Shown here: positions 49,676 through 60,677 of the stretch, piece after piece
Layout of the letters: every line of letters begins with the position of its first letter
How positions within the stretch are numbered: position 1 is the first letter of the stretch
Assembly (NCBI GenBank): GCA_902563105.1
Contig: CACEVU010000001.1
Coordinates: 349,649-413,648, forward strand
Direction of reading: 5' to 3'
Source of the DNA: an uncultured SAR86 cluster bacterium
GTDB taxonomy: Bacteria; Pseudomonadota; Gammaproteobacteria; Magnimaribacterales; AG-339-G14
DNA: 64,000 bases
The notes under the pieces: model-generated
What the model was told of the DNA's origin: nothing
Seen by the model: the letters and a program-made list of their open reading frames with translations, nothing else
Databases searched by the model: none
Position numbers and translations under genes: made by a program

Positions 49676-52450
49676 ATGAGACATTTGCTAACATTTTTTT
49701 TATTCTTTGCCTCTTTTGGTTTCCTAAATGCAGACGTGTCTGAGGAGGTTTATGTTACTGGTAGCATCATAAAAAAAACTTCACTTTTGGTTGCAAACCC
49801 AATAACTAAGTTTGATTTGGACGATATTGAAAAGCGAGGAACTCTTTATATTGGAAATTTTCTTAGCTACCTTCCTCAAATAAATCCAAGTAATTCAAAT
49901 TTTCATTCAAACAAAGCAACCGGAACAGCTTCAGTCAGCTTAAGAGGGTTAGGTGGAACCAGGACTCTAATTCTTATGAATGGGAAAAGACTTTCTCCTG
50001 GAACGCCGATGAATGGAACGGCTGAACAAGATTTAAGCCAAATACCTTTTTCTTTGATAAAACAGGTCGATGTTCTTACCGGTGGAAAATCAACTATTTA
50101 TGGATCAGATGCTATAGGCGGCGTCATAAATTTTCAACTGAATAGAAAATTTTCTGGCATAGATCTTTCATATCAACACTCTTTTTACAACCACCAAAAT
50201 GATGATCCAAATTATGAAAGAAAAAATTATGATCTAGCTCCTAGTTCAGTCTCTGACGGTCATGCTAATGCAGTGCAATTTTCTTTGGGATATGAAATTT
50301 TTCAAGATATTCATTTAACCTCTTATTTTAATTATAGGTCAGTAGATGAAGTAACCTGGTCTCAAAGAGATATAAGTGTTTGTGCACTCAATGGAAATGT
50401 TGAATGCAGGGCTTCATCAACTTCTCCAGAGGGAAAATTTGTTGAAAATAAAGTTGGCGGAAAAACATTTCATGTAAAAGATAATACATTTGCCTTGGGC
50501 TCAACGTTTTATAATTTTGCATCGAAGAACCATTTACTGAGGCCTGACAAAAAAAACGATGTTGGAATCCTTTTAACTTTTGAAAATCTTGAAAAACATA
50601 CTTTTAATGTTGATTACTTCAAGTCGTCACATAAAACAGTTGGTCAATTGGATTATTCTGGCGTTTTTAGATTATCTATAGATCTCCCATGTAATAATCC
50701 TTTTTTATCGACTCAGCAATATACAGCTATTTGTTCTGATAATGGATTAACTTTATCTGATTCAGCACCTCTATATATAAGCAGAAGAAATATTGAAGGA
50801 AATCCCAGGCAGCAGAATTTTAAGCATTCAACAGATAGATTTGTGTTTGACGTTGACGGAGAAATCACTAATGAGTGGTTTTATAATCTAAGCTTTCAAA
50901 GTTCTAGAACTTCAGCAGATTTTACTTATCTCAATGATATTTCAAAGCAGAGGGCTATAAATGCTCTAAAAGTATCAGGCACGCTATCAAATCCATCATG
51001 CGTTTCAGGAAATGAATGCAAGCCATGGAATATTTTCATAAACAACGATGGAAATTTGAAGAGTTCGGCTGCCTTGGGTGTTACTAAAGAAGCCTTAGAC
51101 TATATATCAACAAATTTAAAAGTTAATGCAGAATTGACAGAAGATCAGTATAGGTTTGTGACCTCAAAATCTTTCACAATAAAAAATGATTTATTACCGT
51201 CCTTAGACATGGCCTTAGGTGTTGAGTACAGAGAATTAAATTTAAAGAAAAATGCTGATGATTTTTCTGATGGAGCAGGACAACAATATCCTCATTCAAG
51301 TTTGTATGGAGACTTAAAAGTAAAAGAGTTATTCACAGAGGTTTATCTACCTTTGGCAACTGATACGAATTTAAATTTTAGTATTAGATATTCAGATTAT
51401 TCTTTAGAAGAAAATTCATTGACCTATGACATTGGTTTAGTTCAGTTGTTTGAAGAAAAATATACGCTTAAATTTTCTCAACAAAAAGCAATTCGTATGC
51501 CTGATATTAATGACCTTTATAGCCCAATAAAAGTGAATCAAACTTTTTTAGATACAGATCCTTGTTCAGGCTCTACTCCATTAAGATCTATTTCAGAGTG
51601 TGCTAGAACTGGCGTGACTGAATCTTTGTATGGCAAGATTTCGAATACTGAAGATCAGATAAACTCTCTAATTGGTGGAAATATAAATTTACGACCTGAA
51701 ACAGCTATTACAAATAGCTTGAGTTTTCTTTACTCAGATCAGCTTGATTTAGAAATCGATTTTTATTCCATATCTCTTACAGATAAAATTGGCTCTTCAG
51801 AAGTATCTTTTATATTAGATAATTGTCTTGAAACTGGAGCTTCTTATTATTGTAATTTAATTGAAAGAAATCCAACTACCGGAACTTTTTATGAAGGCTC
51901 TGGAAAAATAGCTTCTCCTCTTTTAAATGTATCTAGCCAAGATATATCAGGCTTGGATTTAAATATCTCACAAATATTTTCTGTTGAATTTGGGGAAATA
52001 AGACTTAATAATTTTCTTTCATATTTGCTTAAAAATGACATTCAGCTTAGATCATCATTACCAATTGAAGATTGCAAAGGTAAATATGAAAATACTTGCG
52101 GATTACCATCACCACAAATTCAAAACATATTTTCTATAGATTTTATCTACAAAGTTTCTCAGTTTGATACCTCATCAAATTTAACAATGCGTTATATAGA
52201 TGGAGTTGATGACTCAAATACTCAAAACCCAATTGATTTTTCTAGCTATTATTACTTTGATATGAATTTCTCAATAGATTTAGTAAACGATATAAATTTT
52301 TCTTTTGGAATAAACAACATTCTTGATAAGAATCCTCCTCTTAATGGAAAATCAATAAATTATGTCCCAGGAAATGCAAATACATACCCATCGTATTACG
52401 ATCCTTTAGGAAGATTTATATATTTAAATATTTCAAAGAGAATTTATTAA
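49676..52450 (+). CDS. TonB-dependent receptor
   Basis: Signal peptide; EEVYVTGS start of plug; RGLGGTRTLILMNGKRL, GGKSTIYGSDAIGGVINF; C-terminal NNILDKNPPLNG...GRFIYLNISKRIY. Confidence 0.9.
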   Translation: MRHLLTFFLFFASFGFLNADVSEEVYVTGSIIKKTSLLVANPITKFDLDDIEKRGTLYIGNFLSYLPQINPSNSNFHSNKATGTASVSLRGLGGTRTLILMNGKRLSPGTPMNGTAEQDLSQIPFSLIKQVDVLTGGKSTIYGSDAIGGVINFQLNRKFSGIDLSYQHSFYNHQNDDPNYERKNYDLAPSSVSDGHANAVQFSLGYEIFQDIHLTSYFNYRSVDEVTWSQRDISVCALNGNVECRASSTSPEGKFVENKVGGKTFHVKDNTFALGSTFYNFASKNHLLRPDKKNDVGILLTFENLEKHTFNVDYFKSSHKTVGQLDYSGVFRLSIDLPCNNPFLSTQQYTAICSDNGLTLSDSAPLYISRRNIEGNPRQQNFKHSTDRFVFDVDGEITNEWFYNLSFQSSRTSADFTYLNDISKQRAINALKVSGTLSNPSCVSGNECKPWNIFINNDGNLKSSAALGVTKEALDYISTNLKVNAELTEDQYRFVTSKSFTIKNDLLPSLDMALGVEYRELNLKKNADDFSDGAGQQYPHSSLYGDLKVKELFTEVYLPLATDTNLNFSIRYSDYSLEENSLTYDIGLVQLFEEKYTLKFSQQKAIRMPDINDLYSPIKVNQTFLDTDPCSGSTPLRSISECARTGVTESLYGKISNTEDQINSLIGGNINLRPETAITNSLSFLYSDQLDLEIDFYSISLTDKIGSSEVSFILDNCLETGASYYCNLIERNPTTGTFYEGSGKIASPLLNVSSQDISGLDLNISQIFSVEFGEIRLNNFLSYLLKNDIQLRSSLPIEDCKGKYENTCGLPSPQIQNIFSIDFIYKVSQFDTSSNLTMRYIDGVDDSNTQNPIDFSSYYYFDMNFSIDLVNDINFSFGINNILDKNPPLNGKSINYVPGNANTYPSYYDPLGRFIYLNISKRIY

Positions 52451-54042
52451 TGCGTATTTTATTTATTGCTCTTATATTTCTTTTAAGTTGTTCTGGGGAA
52501 GATGATACTGGGTCTAAGGTTGATATTTTTTCACAACAAGGGATTTTACTTTTAGGTAATGGTACTGAACCTTCAGGAATAGACCCTCACATTGTCACAG
52601 GTGTTCCAGAGCATAAAATACTATTGGCGCTTCTAGAAGGGCTGGTGGTCTTTAATCCAAAAAACAATGGTGTTCTCCCTGGAGTGGCTTCTGATTGGAG
52701 TATAAGTAAGGATGGATTAATTTATACCTTTACTTTTAATCCAGAAGCAAAATGGACTAATGGTGAAATAGTAAAACCTGAGCACTTTGTCTATTCGTGG
52801 GAAAGAATTCTTTCTCCAGAATTGGGGGCTCAGTATGCTGATATGCTTTACGTTATAAAAAATGCTGAAAGTTTTCATAAAGGTCAAATAAAAGATTTTA
52901 ATAAGGTAGGAGTTTCTGCTCTTGAAAACAAGCTTATTGTCACATTGGAAAATCCAACTCCTTATTTTTTAAATATTTTGACTCATTATTCAACTTGGCC
53001 TGTGCATCCTGAAACTGTTGAAAAATATGGAGGAATGACAAACAGAACCAATCAGTGGACTAGAGTAAATAATTTTATTGGTAATGGTCCTTTTAAATTG
53101 GCTTCTTGGGAAATAAACAAATCCCTGAAAGTATCAAGGAATGAACTGTATTGGGGAAATGCTTTTAATAAAATTAATGGTATTGAATTTCTTCCTATTG
53201 ATAATGAATTAACTCAAGACAGATTATTTCGTTCCGGTGGGCTTCATTTAGCCAATACCGTTCCTACTGAAAAAATAAAAAGGTATCGAGAAGAAAGATC
53301 AAAAGAATTAGTTGAGCATAATTATTTCGGTACTTATTACTATCGAATTAATACAAGAAAGTATCCCTTGAATAACGTTAAGTTTAGAAAAGCACTGTCT
53401 CTTTCAATAGATCGAGATTTGATTGTAAAAAGTATATTAAAAGGGAATCAAAAAGTATCCTATTCTTTCACCCCGCCAGACGAAAAAAGCTACAACCCAA
53501 GAACAGAACTAGAATTTAATCCAAGTAGAGCTAAATTACTGCTTAAGGAGTCTGGTTATGAGTCAAATAGTCCTCCTTTGGAAGTTCTTTATAATACATC
53601 TGAAGGACATCAAAAAATTGCCCAAGCAATTCAAGAGATGTGGAAGAAACATTTAGGACTGAATGTGGTTCTTACAAATGTAGATTGGAAAGTCTACTTA
53701 TCAAGAGAGACGCAAGGAGATTTTGATATTTCTAGAGCTGGTTGGATTGGCGATTATCCTGATCCTTTTACATTTCTCGATATGATGGTGACGGAAAGAG
53801 GGAACAATAAAACCGGTTGGAGTAATACTGCTTTTGATGAACTTTTAAAAAAAGCTGCTTCAAAAATCTCTACGGAACAAAGATACGAACTTTATGAGGA
53901 AGCAGAAAAGATACTTATTGATGAACTGCCAGTTATTCCTTTATATACTTACACCAGAACTTATCTTTTAAGCGAGAGAGTTAAAAATTGGCAGAAAAAT
54001 ATTTTAGATACAAATCCTTATCAATTTTTAAGTTTGGAATAA
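52450..54042 (+). CDS. Peptide ABC transporter substrate-binding protein (OppA/SBP family 5)
   Basis: Lipobox LLSCSG; GTEPSGIDPHIVTGVPEHKIL, GNGPFKLASWE, RKALSLSIDRDLIV. Confidence 0.9.
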   Translation: MRILFIALIFLLSCSGEDDTGSKVDIFSQQGILLLGNGTEPSGIDPHIVTGVPEHKILLALLEGLVVFNPKNNGVLPGVASDWSISKDGLIYTFTFNPEAKWTNGEIVKPEHFVYSWERILSPELGAQYADMLYVIKNAESFHKGQIKDFNKVGVSALENKLIVTLENPTPYFLNILTHYSTWPVHPETVEKYGGMTNRTNQWTRVNNFIGNGPFKLASWEINKSLKVSRNELYWGNAFNKINGIEFLPIDNELTQDRLFRSGGLHLANTVPTEKIKRYREERSKELVEHNYFGTYYYRINTRKYPLNNVKFRKALSLSIDRDLIVKSILKGNQKVSYSFTPPDEKSYNPRTELEFNPSRAKLLLKESGYESNSPPLEVLYNTSEGHQKIAQAIQEMWKKHLGLNVVLTNVDWKVYLSRETQGDFDISRAGWIGDYPDPFTFLDMMVTERGNNKTGWSNTAFDELLKKAASKISTEQRYELYEEAEKILIDELPVIPLYTYTRTYLLSERVKNWQKNILDTNPYQFLSLE

Positions 54043-54046
54043 TATT

Positions 54047-54979
54047 TTGATCCAATTAATCTTAAAAAGATTACTTACCTACATACCTGTTTTATTAGTT
54101 GTTATCGTTATTACTTTTTTAATGATACATTCTGCCCCAGGAGGTCCTTTTGACGCAGAAAGAGTAGCTTCTCCTGAAATTATTGAGAAATTAAATGAAG
54201 CGTATAATCTCGATAAACCTCTCTATACACAAATTTATAATTATCTTTCAAATGCAATTCAAGGAGATTTTGGTCCTTCATTCAAATATCCTGGAAGATC
54301 CGTATCAGAACTCATTATGTCTGGGCTACCAACAACTATTGAATTAGCAATTTATTCAATTCTTTTTGCCATCTTTTTGGGAATAATTTCAGGCTTGGTT
54401 GCCTCATTAAATCCAGGAAAACTATTGGATATTATCCCAATGTCGATCTCCTTGTTAGGAATATGTATTCCTTCGATAATTTTAGGACCGATACTAGTTT
54501 TGATTTTTGGTATTTGGTACGAAGTTTTGCCTGTTTATGGATGGGGTGACAATCCTGGGGATAAGATACTTCCCACTATTACTCTTGGAACTGCTTATGC
54601 AGCTATTTTTGCAAGACTGACAAGGGGAGGGATGCTTGAGATCCTTGGTCAAGATTTCATAAGAACAGCAAGAGCAAAAGGCATCTCAGAGATGAGAATC
54701 GTTTTAGTGCATGCCTTAAGAGGTGGCATATTACCTGTGATTAGCTTTTTAGGACCAGCCATCGCAGGATTATTAGCTGGTTCATTCGTAGTAGAAACTA
54801 TTTTTCAAATTAATGGGGTTGGTCGTTTTTACGTCCAAGCTGCATTTAATAGAGACTATACGATGATTCTGGGTACTTCCATTTTATTTACTTTTATGAC
54901 ACTTTCGTTCGTATTGATTTCAGATATATTGGCAACTTTTTTGAATCCAACGCTCAGAGATTCAGGGGGGCTAGAATAA
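54047..54979 (+). CDS. ABC transporter permease (OppB family)
   Basis: IQLILKRLLTYIPVLLVVIVITFLMIHSAPGGPF; EAA-loop DFIRTARAKGISEMRIVLVHALRGGILPV. Confidence 0.9.
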   Translation: MIQLILKRLLTYIPVLLVVIVITFLMIHSAPGGPFDAERVASPEIIEKLNEAYNLDKPLYTQIYNYLSNAIQGDFGPSFKYPGRSVSELIMSGLPTTIELAIYSILFAIFLGIISGLVASLNPGKLLDIIPMSISLLGICIPSIILGPILVLIFGIWYEVLPVYGWGDNPGDKILPTITLGTAYAAIFARLTRGGMLEILGQDFIRTARAKGISEMRIVLVHALRGGILPVISFLGPAIAGLLAGSFVVETIFQINGVGRFYVQAAFNRDYTMILGTSILFTFMTLSFVLISDILATFLNPTLRDSGGLE

Positions 54980-54980
54980 A

Positions 54981-55826
54981 ATGTGGAAAGAATCATTTAA
55001 AGAAATAAGAAACAACAAAATCTTATTATTTTCTCTGAGTTATACCCTGTTTTTAATTTTAGTAGCTTTATTTGCTCCTTTTATCTCGCCTTATGAAGTT
55101 TCGGAGCAAAATCTGGCGCTTGGAGCGTCTAGTCCATCTTATGATTACATTTTAGGCACAGATGTCTTAGGAAGAGATCTATTTTCTAGGATTTTATATG
55201 GAAGTAGGATTTCCTTATTGGTTGGTTTTTTAGCCACCTTTGTTGCAATAACTATTGGCCTTTCTTATGGTGCGGTGTCTGGATATTTTGGCGGCAAAGT
55301 TGATTCTTTAATGATGCGGTTTGTTGATATTTTAGATGGACTTCCTTTTGTAATTTTTATAATTTTAATACTAGTTATTTTTGGAAGAGATATTTATTTC
55401 TTGTTTATTTCTATAGGAGCATTTGGTTGGCTATCCATGGCTAGAATTGTTCGTATTCAGGTTTTGGGATTAAGAAAGAAGGAATTTGTGATATCTGCTC
55501 AAATTATGGGTGCAAGTTCGACGAGAATATTATTCAAGCATATCTTTCCAAATGTTTTAGGCACTGTAATTATTTATTCAACTTTGCTAGTTCCACAATT
55601 TATGTTGCTTGAGGCTTTTTTAAGCTTTCTAGGTCTTGGTGTTCAGCCACCTGATAGCTCTTGGGGAATTTTAATTAGAGAAGGAGCTAGTACGATGGAG
55701 GAATATTGGTGGCTATTAATATTTCCAGCCGCTTTATTTTCTTTAACTTTGTTTACTTTGAATTTTCTAGGTGATGGCCTAAGAGATATTCTTGATCCTA
55801 GAAATACACAAAAACTTGAGAACTAA
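54981..55826 (+). CDS. ABC transporter permease (OppC family)
   Basis: LGTDVLGRDLFSRILYGSRISLLVG; FVISAQIMGASSTRILFKHIFPNVLG; GDGLRDILDPR. Confidence 0.9.
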   Translation: MWKESFKEIRNNKILLFSLSYTLFLILVALFAPFISPYEVSEQNLALGASSPSYDYILGTDVLGRDLFSRILYGSRISLLVGFLATFVAITIGLSYGAVSGYFGGKVDSLMMRFVDILDGLPFVIFIILILVIFGRDIYFLFISIGAFGWLSMARIVRIQVLGLRKKEFVISAQIMGASSTRILFKHIFPNVLGTVIIYSTLLVPQFMLLEAFLSFLGLGVQPPDSSWGILIREGASTMEEYWWLLIFPAALFSLTLFTLNFLGDGLRDILDPRNTQKLEN

Positions 55827-57226
55827 TTAATTTCAGAAAGCTTTAACTCTATTATTTGTCCTGGATAAATTAAAGTTTCATTTGGGATATCATTCCATTT
55901 TAAAATCCATTCTTTGGGTATACCAAACTTGTTTGAAATCTTACTGATACTATCTCCTTTTTTTACAGGATAAGCTATGTTGTTTTTAGGAACAGGTTTT
56001 CTTTTTATTTCTTTAAAGTATTTGGGATAAATAAGAATTTTTGTATCTGTTAGTAGAAATCTTTCTGGATTAAGGTCGTTCCAAATAGATAAATCTCTAA
56101 TTGTGACACTGAATTTTTTTGCAATTGACCACATGCTATCTCCTGCTTTTACGTAGTAAATATCAGGTTTATTTAGGTAATCTTTAATCCAGCTTGGTCC
56201 TCTGGGAACAATAAGTTCTTCGTTTTCGTAAATCGTATCATCTTTGAATCCATTTATTTCTTTTAAGAGAGCAAAGTCAATGAGGTATTTTTTTGCTATC
56301 GACGTCAGAGTATCTCCTTTCTTAACAAGATATTTGTCCCATTGAACTAACTCTGAAGGATCCGTATTGTCCAAAATAACTTGAAACCTATCTGCAATTC
56401 CTACGGGAAGAAGTATATGAAAAGGCCCATTTGGATCAGTTGCCCATTGGTTGAAACCAGGATTGAGTTCATATATTACTTCCAGTTTTAATCCAGAAAT
56501 ATTTGCTACCTGCATTAAATCAACCTGAGAAGGAAGTGTGACTAATTGAAAATATGGTCTATTAGGTAAATTAGGAATTACAACACTGAATTTCTCTGGA
56601 TTTTTTATTACTTCTATCAGTGCCAAAAGTTTTGGGACATAGGCTTTAGTTTCTTTTGGTAAATTCAAAGACCAGAAATCGATAGGTAGTCCTTTATTTT
56701 TATTCTTTTTTATCTCTTTAGATATTCTATTTGGTCCTGCGTTATAACCAGCAATTGCCAATAACCAATCATCGTATTTTGAGTGAAGTTTGATCAGATA
56801 ATCATAGGCTGCATCCGTTGAAGCAACAATATCTCGTCTACCATCGTACCACCAGTTCTTTTTAAGTTTTTGCTCCCTAGCAGTACTTAAAATAAATTGC
56901 CAAATACCCGAGGCTCCTGTAGCAGATTGAGCATAAGGGTCAAATTGACTTTCTATGAAAGGCAGCAAAGCTAATTCAACAGGCAAATCTCTCTTAATTG
57001 CTTCATTTACGGTGTAATAAAGATAGCGTTGACCGTTTTTTGCTAGCCTGTTGATGACATATTGATTGTCGTTATATTTTTCTAATTCATATTCTACTGA
57101 AGGGTGATCTAAGGAATAACTGAAAGACATTCTTTCTCTGATATCACCCCAAAGGTCTTTTTGCGATTGACTAAAAAAAGAACTGCAGAATAAACACAAA
57201 AAAAGAATTAAAGTTTTAAACAACAT
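55823..57226 (-). CDS. mltD: MltD-like lytic murein transglycosylase with LysM repeats
   Basis: LALLPFIESQFDPYAQSATGASGIWQF, AGYNAGPNRISKEI; three LysM-like segments (YLVKKGDTLTSIAKKY, YYVKAGDSMWSIAKKF, YPVKKGDSISKISNKF). Confidence 0.9.
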   Translation of the reverse strand: MLFKTLILFLCLFCSSFFSQSQKDLWGDIRERMSFSYSLDHPSVEYELEKYNDNQYVINRLAKNGQRYLYYTVNEAIKRDLPVELALLPFIESQFDPYAQSATGASGIWQFILSTAREQKLKKNWWYDGRRDIVASTDAAYDYLIKLHSKYDDWLLAIAGYNAGPNRISKEIKKNKNKGLPIDFWSLNLPKETKAYVPKLLALIEVIKNPEKFSVVIPNLPNRPYFQLVTLPSQVDLMQVANISGLKLEVIYELNPGFNQWATDPNGPFHILLPVGIADRFQVILDNTDPSELVQWDKYLVKKGDTLTSIAKKYLIDFALLKEINGFKDDTIYENEELIVPRGPSWIKDYLNKPDIYYVKAGDSMWSIAKKFSVTIRDLSIWNDLNPERFLLTDTKILIYPKYFKEIKRKPVPKNNIAYPVKKGDSISKISNKFGIPKEWILKWNDIPNETLIYPGQIIELKLSEIN

Positions 57227-57227
57227 T

Positions 57228-57995
57228 TTAAAAATTATCCTTCCACTCTCTTATGGCAGCTAATACTTCCACAGGATCTAAATTCGCTTGCTTTGTGTAA
57301 TTCTCTGCATTTTCTTTGATGCGGTCAACAGAGGTTCTTAGGAAAGGATTTATTTTGTTTTCTAAGTCAATACTTGATGGAAGAGAAATTTTGTTAGATT
57401 CTCTTAAAGTATTTACTTCTTTGTAATAATTTTTTAGCACAAGGTTATCTGGCTCAACTTCTAAAGCAAATTTCAAATTATTCAAGGTGTACTCGTGCGT
57501 ACAAAAAACTTTAGTCTCGGATGGCAAACAAGAAAATTTATTTAAAGAGTTAAACATCTGAAGAGGCGTTCCTTCAAAAAGTCTTCCACAACCTCCAGAA
57601 AATAAAGTATCACCACAAAACAAAGAGTTTATGTCTTTTGAATAATACGCAATGTGATCAAGGGTATGACCTGGAGTTTCAAAAATAACAAATTCAGTAT
57701 CCAAAATTTTAATAATGGATTTTTCAGATAACTCTCTTTTTATTCCTTGAATGTGTCCACCTTTTGGACCGTAAACTTCAGGATTCCATTTCTCATTGAG
57801 TTTCATTATTCCACCAGTATGATCGTAATGATGGTGGGTAATCAAAATTGCTTCTAATTTTAGGTTCTTTTTTTCAAGATAGGATTCAACTGCCTCTGGG
57901 TCACCTGGATCCACAACAACAACAGAATCATTTTTTCTCAAAACCCAAATATAATTATCTGAAAAGGCGGGAATAGCTTCTATATAAGAAATCAT
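57228..57995 (-). CDS. gloB: Hydroxyacylglutathione hydrolase
   Basis: IPAFSDNYIWVLR, THHHYDHTGG, TPGHTLDHIAYY, GDTLFSGGCGRLFEGT, CTHEYTLNNLKFA. Confidence 0.95.
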   Translation of the reverse strand: MISYIEAIPAFSDNYIWVLRKNDSVVVVDPGDPEAVESYLEKKNLKLEAILITHHHYDHTGGIMKLNEKWNPEVYGPKGGHIQGIKRELSEKSIIKILDTEFVIFETPGHTLDHIAYYSKDINSLFCGDTLFSGGCGRLFEGTPLQMFNSLNKFSCLPSETKVFCTHEYTLNNLKFALEVEPDNLVLKNYYKEVNTLRESNKISLPSSIDLENKINPFLRTSVDRIKENAENYTKQANLDPVEVLAAIREWKDNF

Positions 57996-58033
57996 TTTTA
58001 AAGTAATATTAACATCTATCTCAATTCTTATTG

Positions 58034-58474
58034 ATGTCTGAAAATATAATAAAGATTTTTACAGATGGCGCGTGTAAAGGCAATCCTGGTAAAGGAGGAT
58101 GGGGCGCCTTGATAATAGATAATAACGAGGAAATTGAGATTTATGGCGGAAGTCTTAACACAACAAATAATAAAATGGAGCTTCTAGCTACCATTAATGC
58201 TTTAAAATTTTACAACGATTCAAAAATCATAGAGCTTTATACGGATTCAAAATATGTTCAGAATGGAATTACAGACTGGATTGATAATTGGAAAAAAAAC
58301 GGATGGTTGAACGCATCAAAAAAACCCGTAAAAAATATTGAACTTTGGAAAGAACTTGATGCAATGTCAAAATTTCATAAAGTCGATTGGTTTTGGGTAA
58401 AGGGCCATAGCAATCATCGAGAAAATGATTTGGCAGACGCTCTAGCTAACAGAGGCATAGAAGAATTAATATGA
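58034..58474 (+). CDS. rnhA: Ribonuclease HI
   Basis: IFTDGACKGNPGKGGWGALI, TNNKMELLATINAL, YTDSKYVQNGI, WVKGHSNHRENDLADALAN. Confidence 0.95.
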   Translation: MSENIIKIFTDGACKGNPGKGGWGALIIDNNEEIEIYGGSLNTTNNKMELLATINALKFYNDSKIIELYTDSKYVQNGITDWIDNWKKNGWLNASKKPVKNIELWKELDAMSKFHKVDWFWVKGHSNHRENDLADALANRGIEELI

Positions 58475-59154
58475 GACAAATAGTCTTAGATACCGAAACG
58501 ACAGGTTTAGACATTGCTAATGATCACCGCATAATTGAAATTGCGTGTGTTGAAATCATCAATAGAAAATTGACAAATAACACATATCAAACCTATTTAA
58601 ATCCAGAAAGACAAGTAGGTTCATCTTTTAAAATACACGGCTTATCTGATGACTTTTTATCTGATAAGCCAGCTTTTAAAACCATCTATCAAGAATTTTT
58701 GGATTTCATTAAAGATTCAGAATTATTAATTCACAATGCCGAGTTTGATATTGGATTTTTGAATAAAGAGTTGGAACGTGCTGATGTAGATACAAAAGTT
58801 GAGAATCACGTTAATAATATTGTTGATACTTTATCTTTAGCTAGAGAAAAGCATCCAGGCCAAAGAAACAGTCTAGAGGTTCTTACTGATAGATATCAAA
58901 TTACTGGATACGATAGAAGTTATCACGGTGCTTTGATTGATTCAGAGATTTTAGCAGATGTTTACCTTGCAATGACTGGAGGGCAAAGAGATTTGGGTTT
59001 TGTTGATAACACCGGAAGGGATATAAATACAAAAATTTCTTCTAACCCAAAAAATAAATTCAACTTAATTCAAGTAAAAATTTCAGAAGACGAAACTAGA
59101 TCTCATGAAAATTATTTAAAGTCTTTAAAAGAAATTGATCATGGAAGTAACTAG
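58471..59154 (+). CDS. dnaQ: DNA polymerase III subunit epsilon
   Basis: RQIVLDTETTGLDIANDHRIIEIACVE, HNAEFDIGFLN, YHGALIDSEILADVYLAMTGGQ. Confidence 0.95.
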   Translation: MRQIVLDTETTGLDIANDHRIIEIACVEIINRKLTNNTYQTYLNPERQVGSSFKIHGLSDDFLSDKPAFKTIYQEFLDFIKDSELLIHNAEFDIGFLNKELERADVDTKVENHVNNIVDTLSLAREKHPGQRNSLEVLTDRYQITGYDRSYHGALIDSEILADVYLAMTGGQRDLGFVDNTGRDINTKISSNPKNKFNLIQVKISEDETRSHENYLKSLKEIDHGSN

Positions 59155-60502
59155 ATTTGCTCCAAGCCCAACTGGTCATCTTCATTTAGGAGGAGCTAGA
59201 ACAGCACTATTTTCTTACCTTTTTGCAAAAGCTAATAAAGGAAAATTTCTTCTTAGATTTGAAGATACTGACCGTGAACGATCGAAAAAAGAGTTCATTG
59301 ATTCCATTATTGATTCTTTAAAATGGATGAAAATTACTCCTGATGAGGAACCTATTTATCAATCTAAAAAAATCTCTAATCATAAAGAAATTGCATTGAA
59401 ACTCTATGATCAAGGTTTTGCATATGCTTGTGATTGTAGTGAAGAACAGCTTTCAGAAATGAGAAAAGATCAAATATCTAAAAAACAAAAACCTATGTAT
59501 AACGGATTAAATAGGGACAAAAACATTAAGTTCTCTGAGGGAATGGTTTTAAGATTTAAATTTCCTCTGCATAATTCCTCAGCCTTTGATGATCTTATTT
59601 TAGGAAAGATAAACGTTGAAAATAAAGAATTTGATGATTTTATTATTTTAAGAAGCGACGGAACTCCTACCTATAATTTTTCTGCTGCAATAGATGATAT
59701 CGACATGAAAATTACAACAGTTATAAGGGGCGATGATCATATTACAAATACTTTAAAACAGATAAATGTTTTCAAGGTTTTGGATAAAAAGATACCCAAT
59801 TACGCTCATTTACCAATGGTACTAGGCGAATCTGGGAAAAGACTATCTAAAAGAGACGGGGCGGAAGATATTTTAGAATATCGTCACAAAGGTTACTTAA
59901 ATGATGCTTTGATAAATTACTTAGTAAGACTAGGGTGGTCTTATGGAGAGGAGGAAATATTTTCTTTAGAAAAACTTGAAGGAATTTTTGATTTATCCCA
60001 TGTAAATTCTTCACCATCTAAGTACTCCCAAGATTTATTGAACTGGTATAACAACAAATATCTAAACTTTTTAACTAGCGATGAGCTGATTTTTAAGCTG
60101 AGGGAAGATTTTAAAGTAGATTTTGGTGAATTAGAAAGGGGAGATTTGGCAATTTCTTTATTAGCAAAAGGGGCCAATACCCTGAAAGAAATTAGCGAAG
60201 AATCTAAATATTTTTTTCAAGATCCTTTAATGAATCTTGAATCTGCGGGTATTGGTAAAGATAAAAAAGAGATTTTTATAGATTTTAAAAATCAACTAAG
60301 CAAAATTGATTTTCAACAAGAAGAAATTGAAACCGTCATTGGTAGTTTTCTTAAACTGCATAATCTTAAATTTCCTGAACTTGGAAGGCCATTAAGGATG
60401 ATTTTAACTGGAAAGCAAAATGCTCCCTCAATATCTGAATTGTTATTCATCTTAGGTAAAGATATATCTTTAAAAAGGATAGAATATAGCCTCAATGATT
60501 GA
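59141..60502 (+). CDS. gltX: Glutamate--tRNA ligase
   Basis: [38 protein letters not shown] (KMSKS-like). Confidence 0.95.
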   Translation: MEVTRFAPSPTGHLHLGGARTALFSYLFAKANKGKFLLRFEDTDRERSKKEFIDSIIDSLKWMKITPDEEPIYQSKKISNHKEIALKLYDQGFAYACDCSEEQLSEMRKDQISKKQKPMYNGLNRDKNIKFSEGMVLRFKFPLHNSSAFDDLILGKINVENKEFDDFIILRSDGTPTYNFSAAIDDIDMKITTVIRGDDHITNTLKQINVFKVLDKKIPNYAHLPMVLGESGKRLSKRDGAEDILEYRHKGYLNDALINYLVRLGWSYGEEEIFSLEKLEGIFDLSHVNSSPSKYSQDLLNWYNNKYLNFLTSDELIFKLREDFKVDFGELERGDLAISLLAKGANTLKEISEESKYFFQDPLMNLESAGIGKDKKEIFIDFKNQLSKIDFQQEEIETVIGSFLKLHNLKFPELGRPLRMILTGKQNAPSISELLFILGKDISLKRIEYSLND

Positions 60503-60677
60503 TCAAAAATTACTCGAAATTTTAGTTTGTCCTGTATCTCACTCAAAATTAATTCACATCGGTGATGAATTAATTAGTAAGGAAGCTAAGTTAGCGTATC
60601 CTATTCGAGAAGGTATTCCGATCATGTTAGAGAATGAAGCTCGTAAACTTTCTGATAAAGAACTAAGTGATTTTTAA
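60495..60677 (+). CDS. Trm112/YcaR family protein
   Basis: [15 protein letters not shown]...[26 protein letters not shown]. Confidence 0.9.
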   Translation: MIDQKLLEILVCPVSHSKLIHIGDELISKEAKLAYPIREGIPIMLENEARKLSDKELSDF

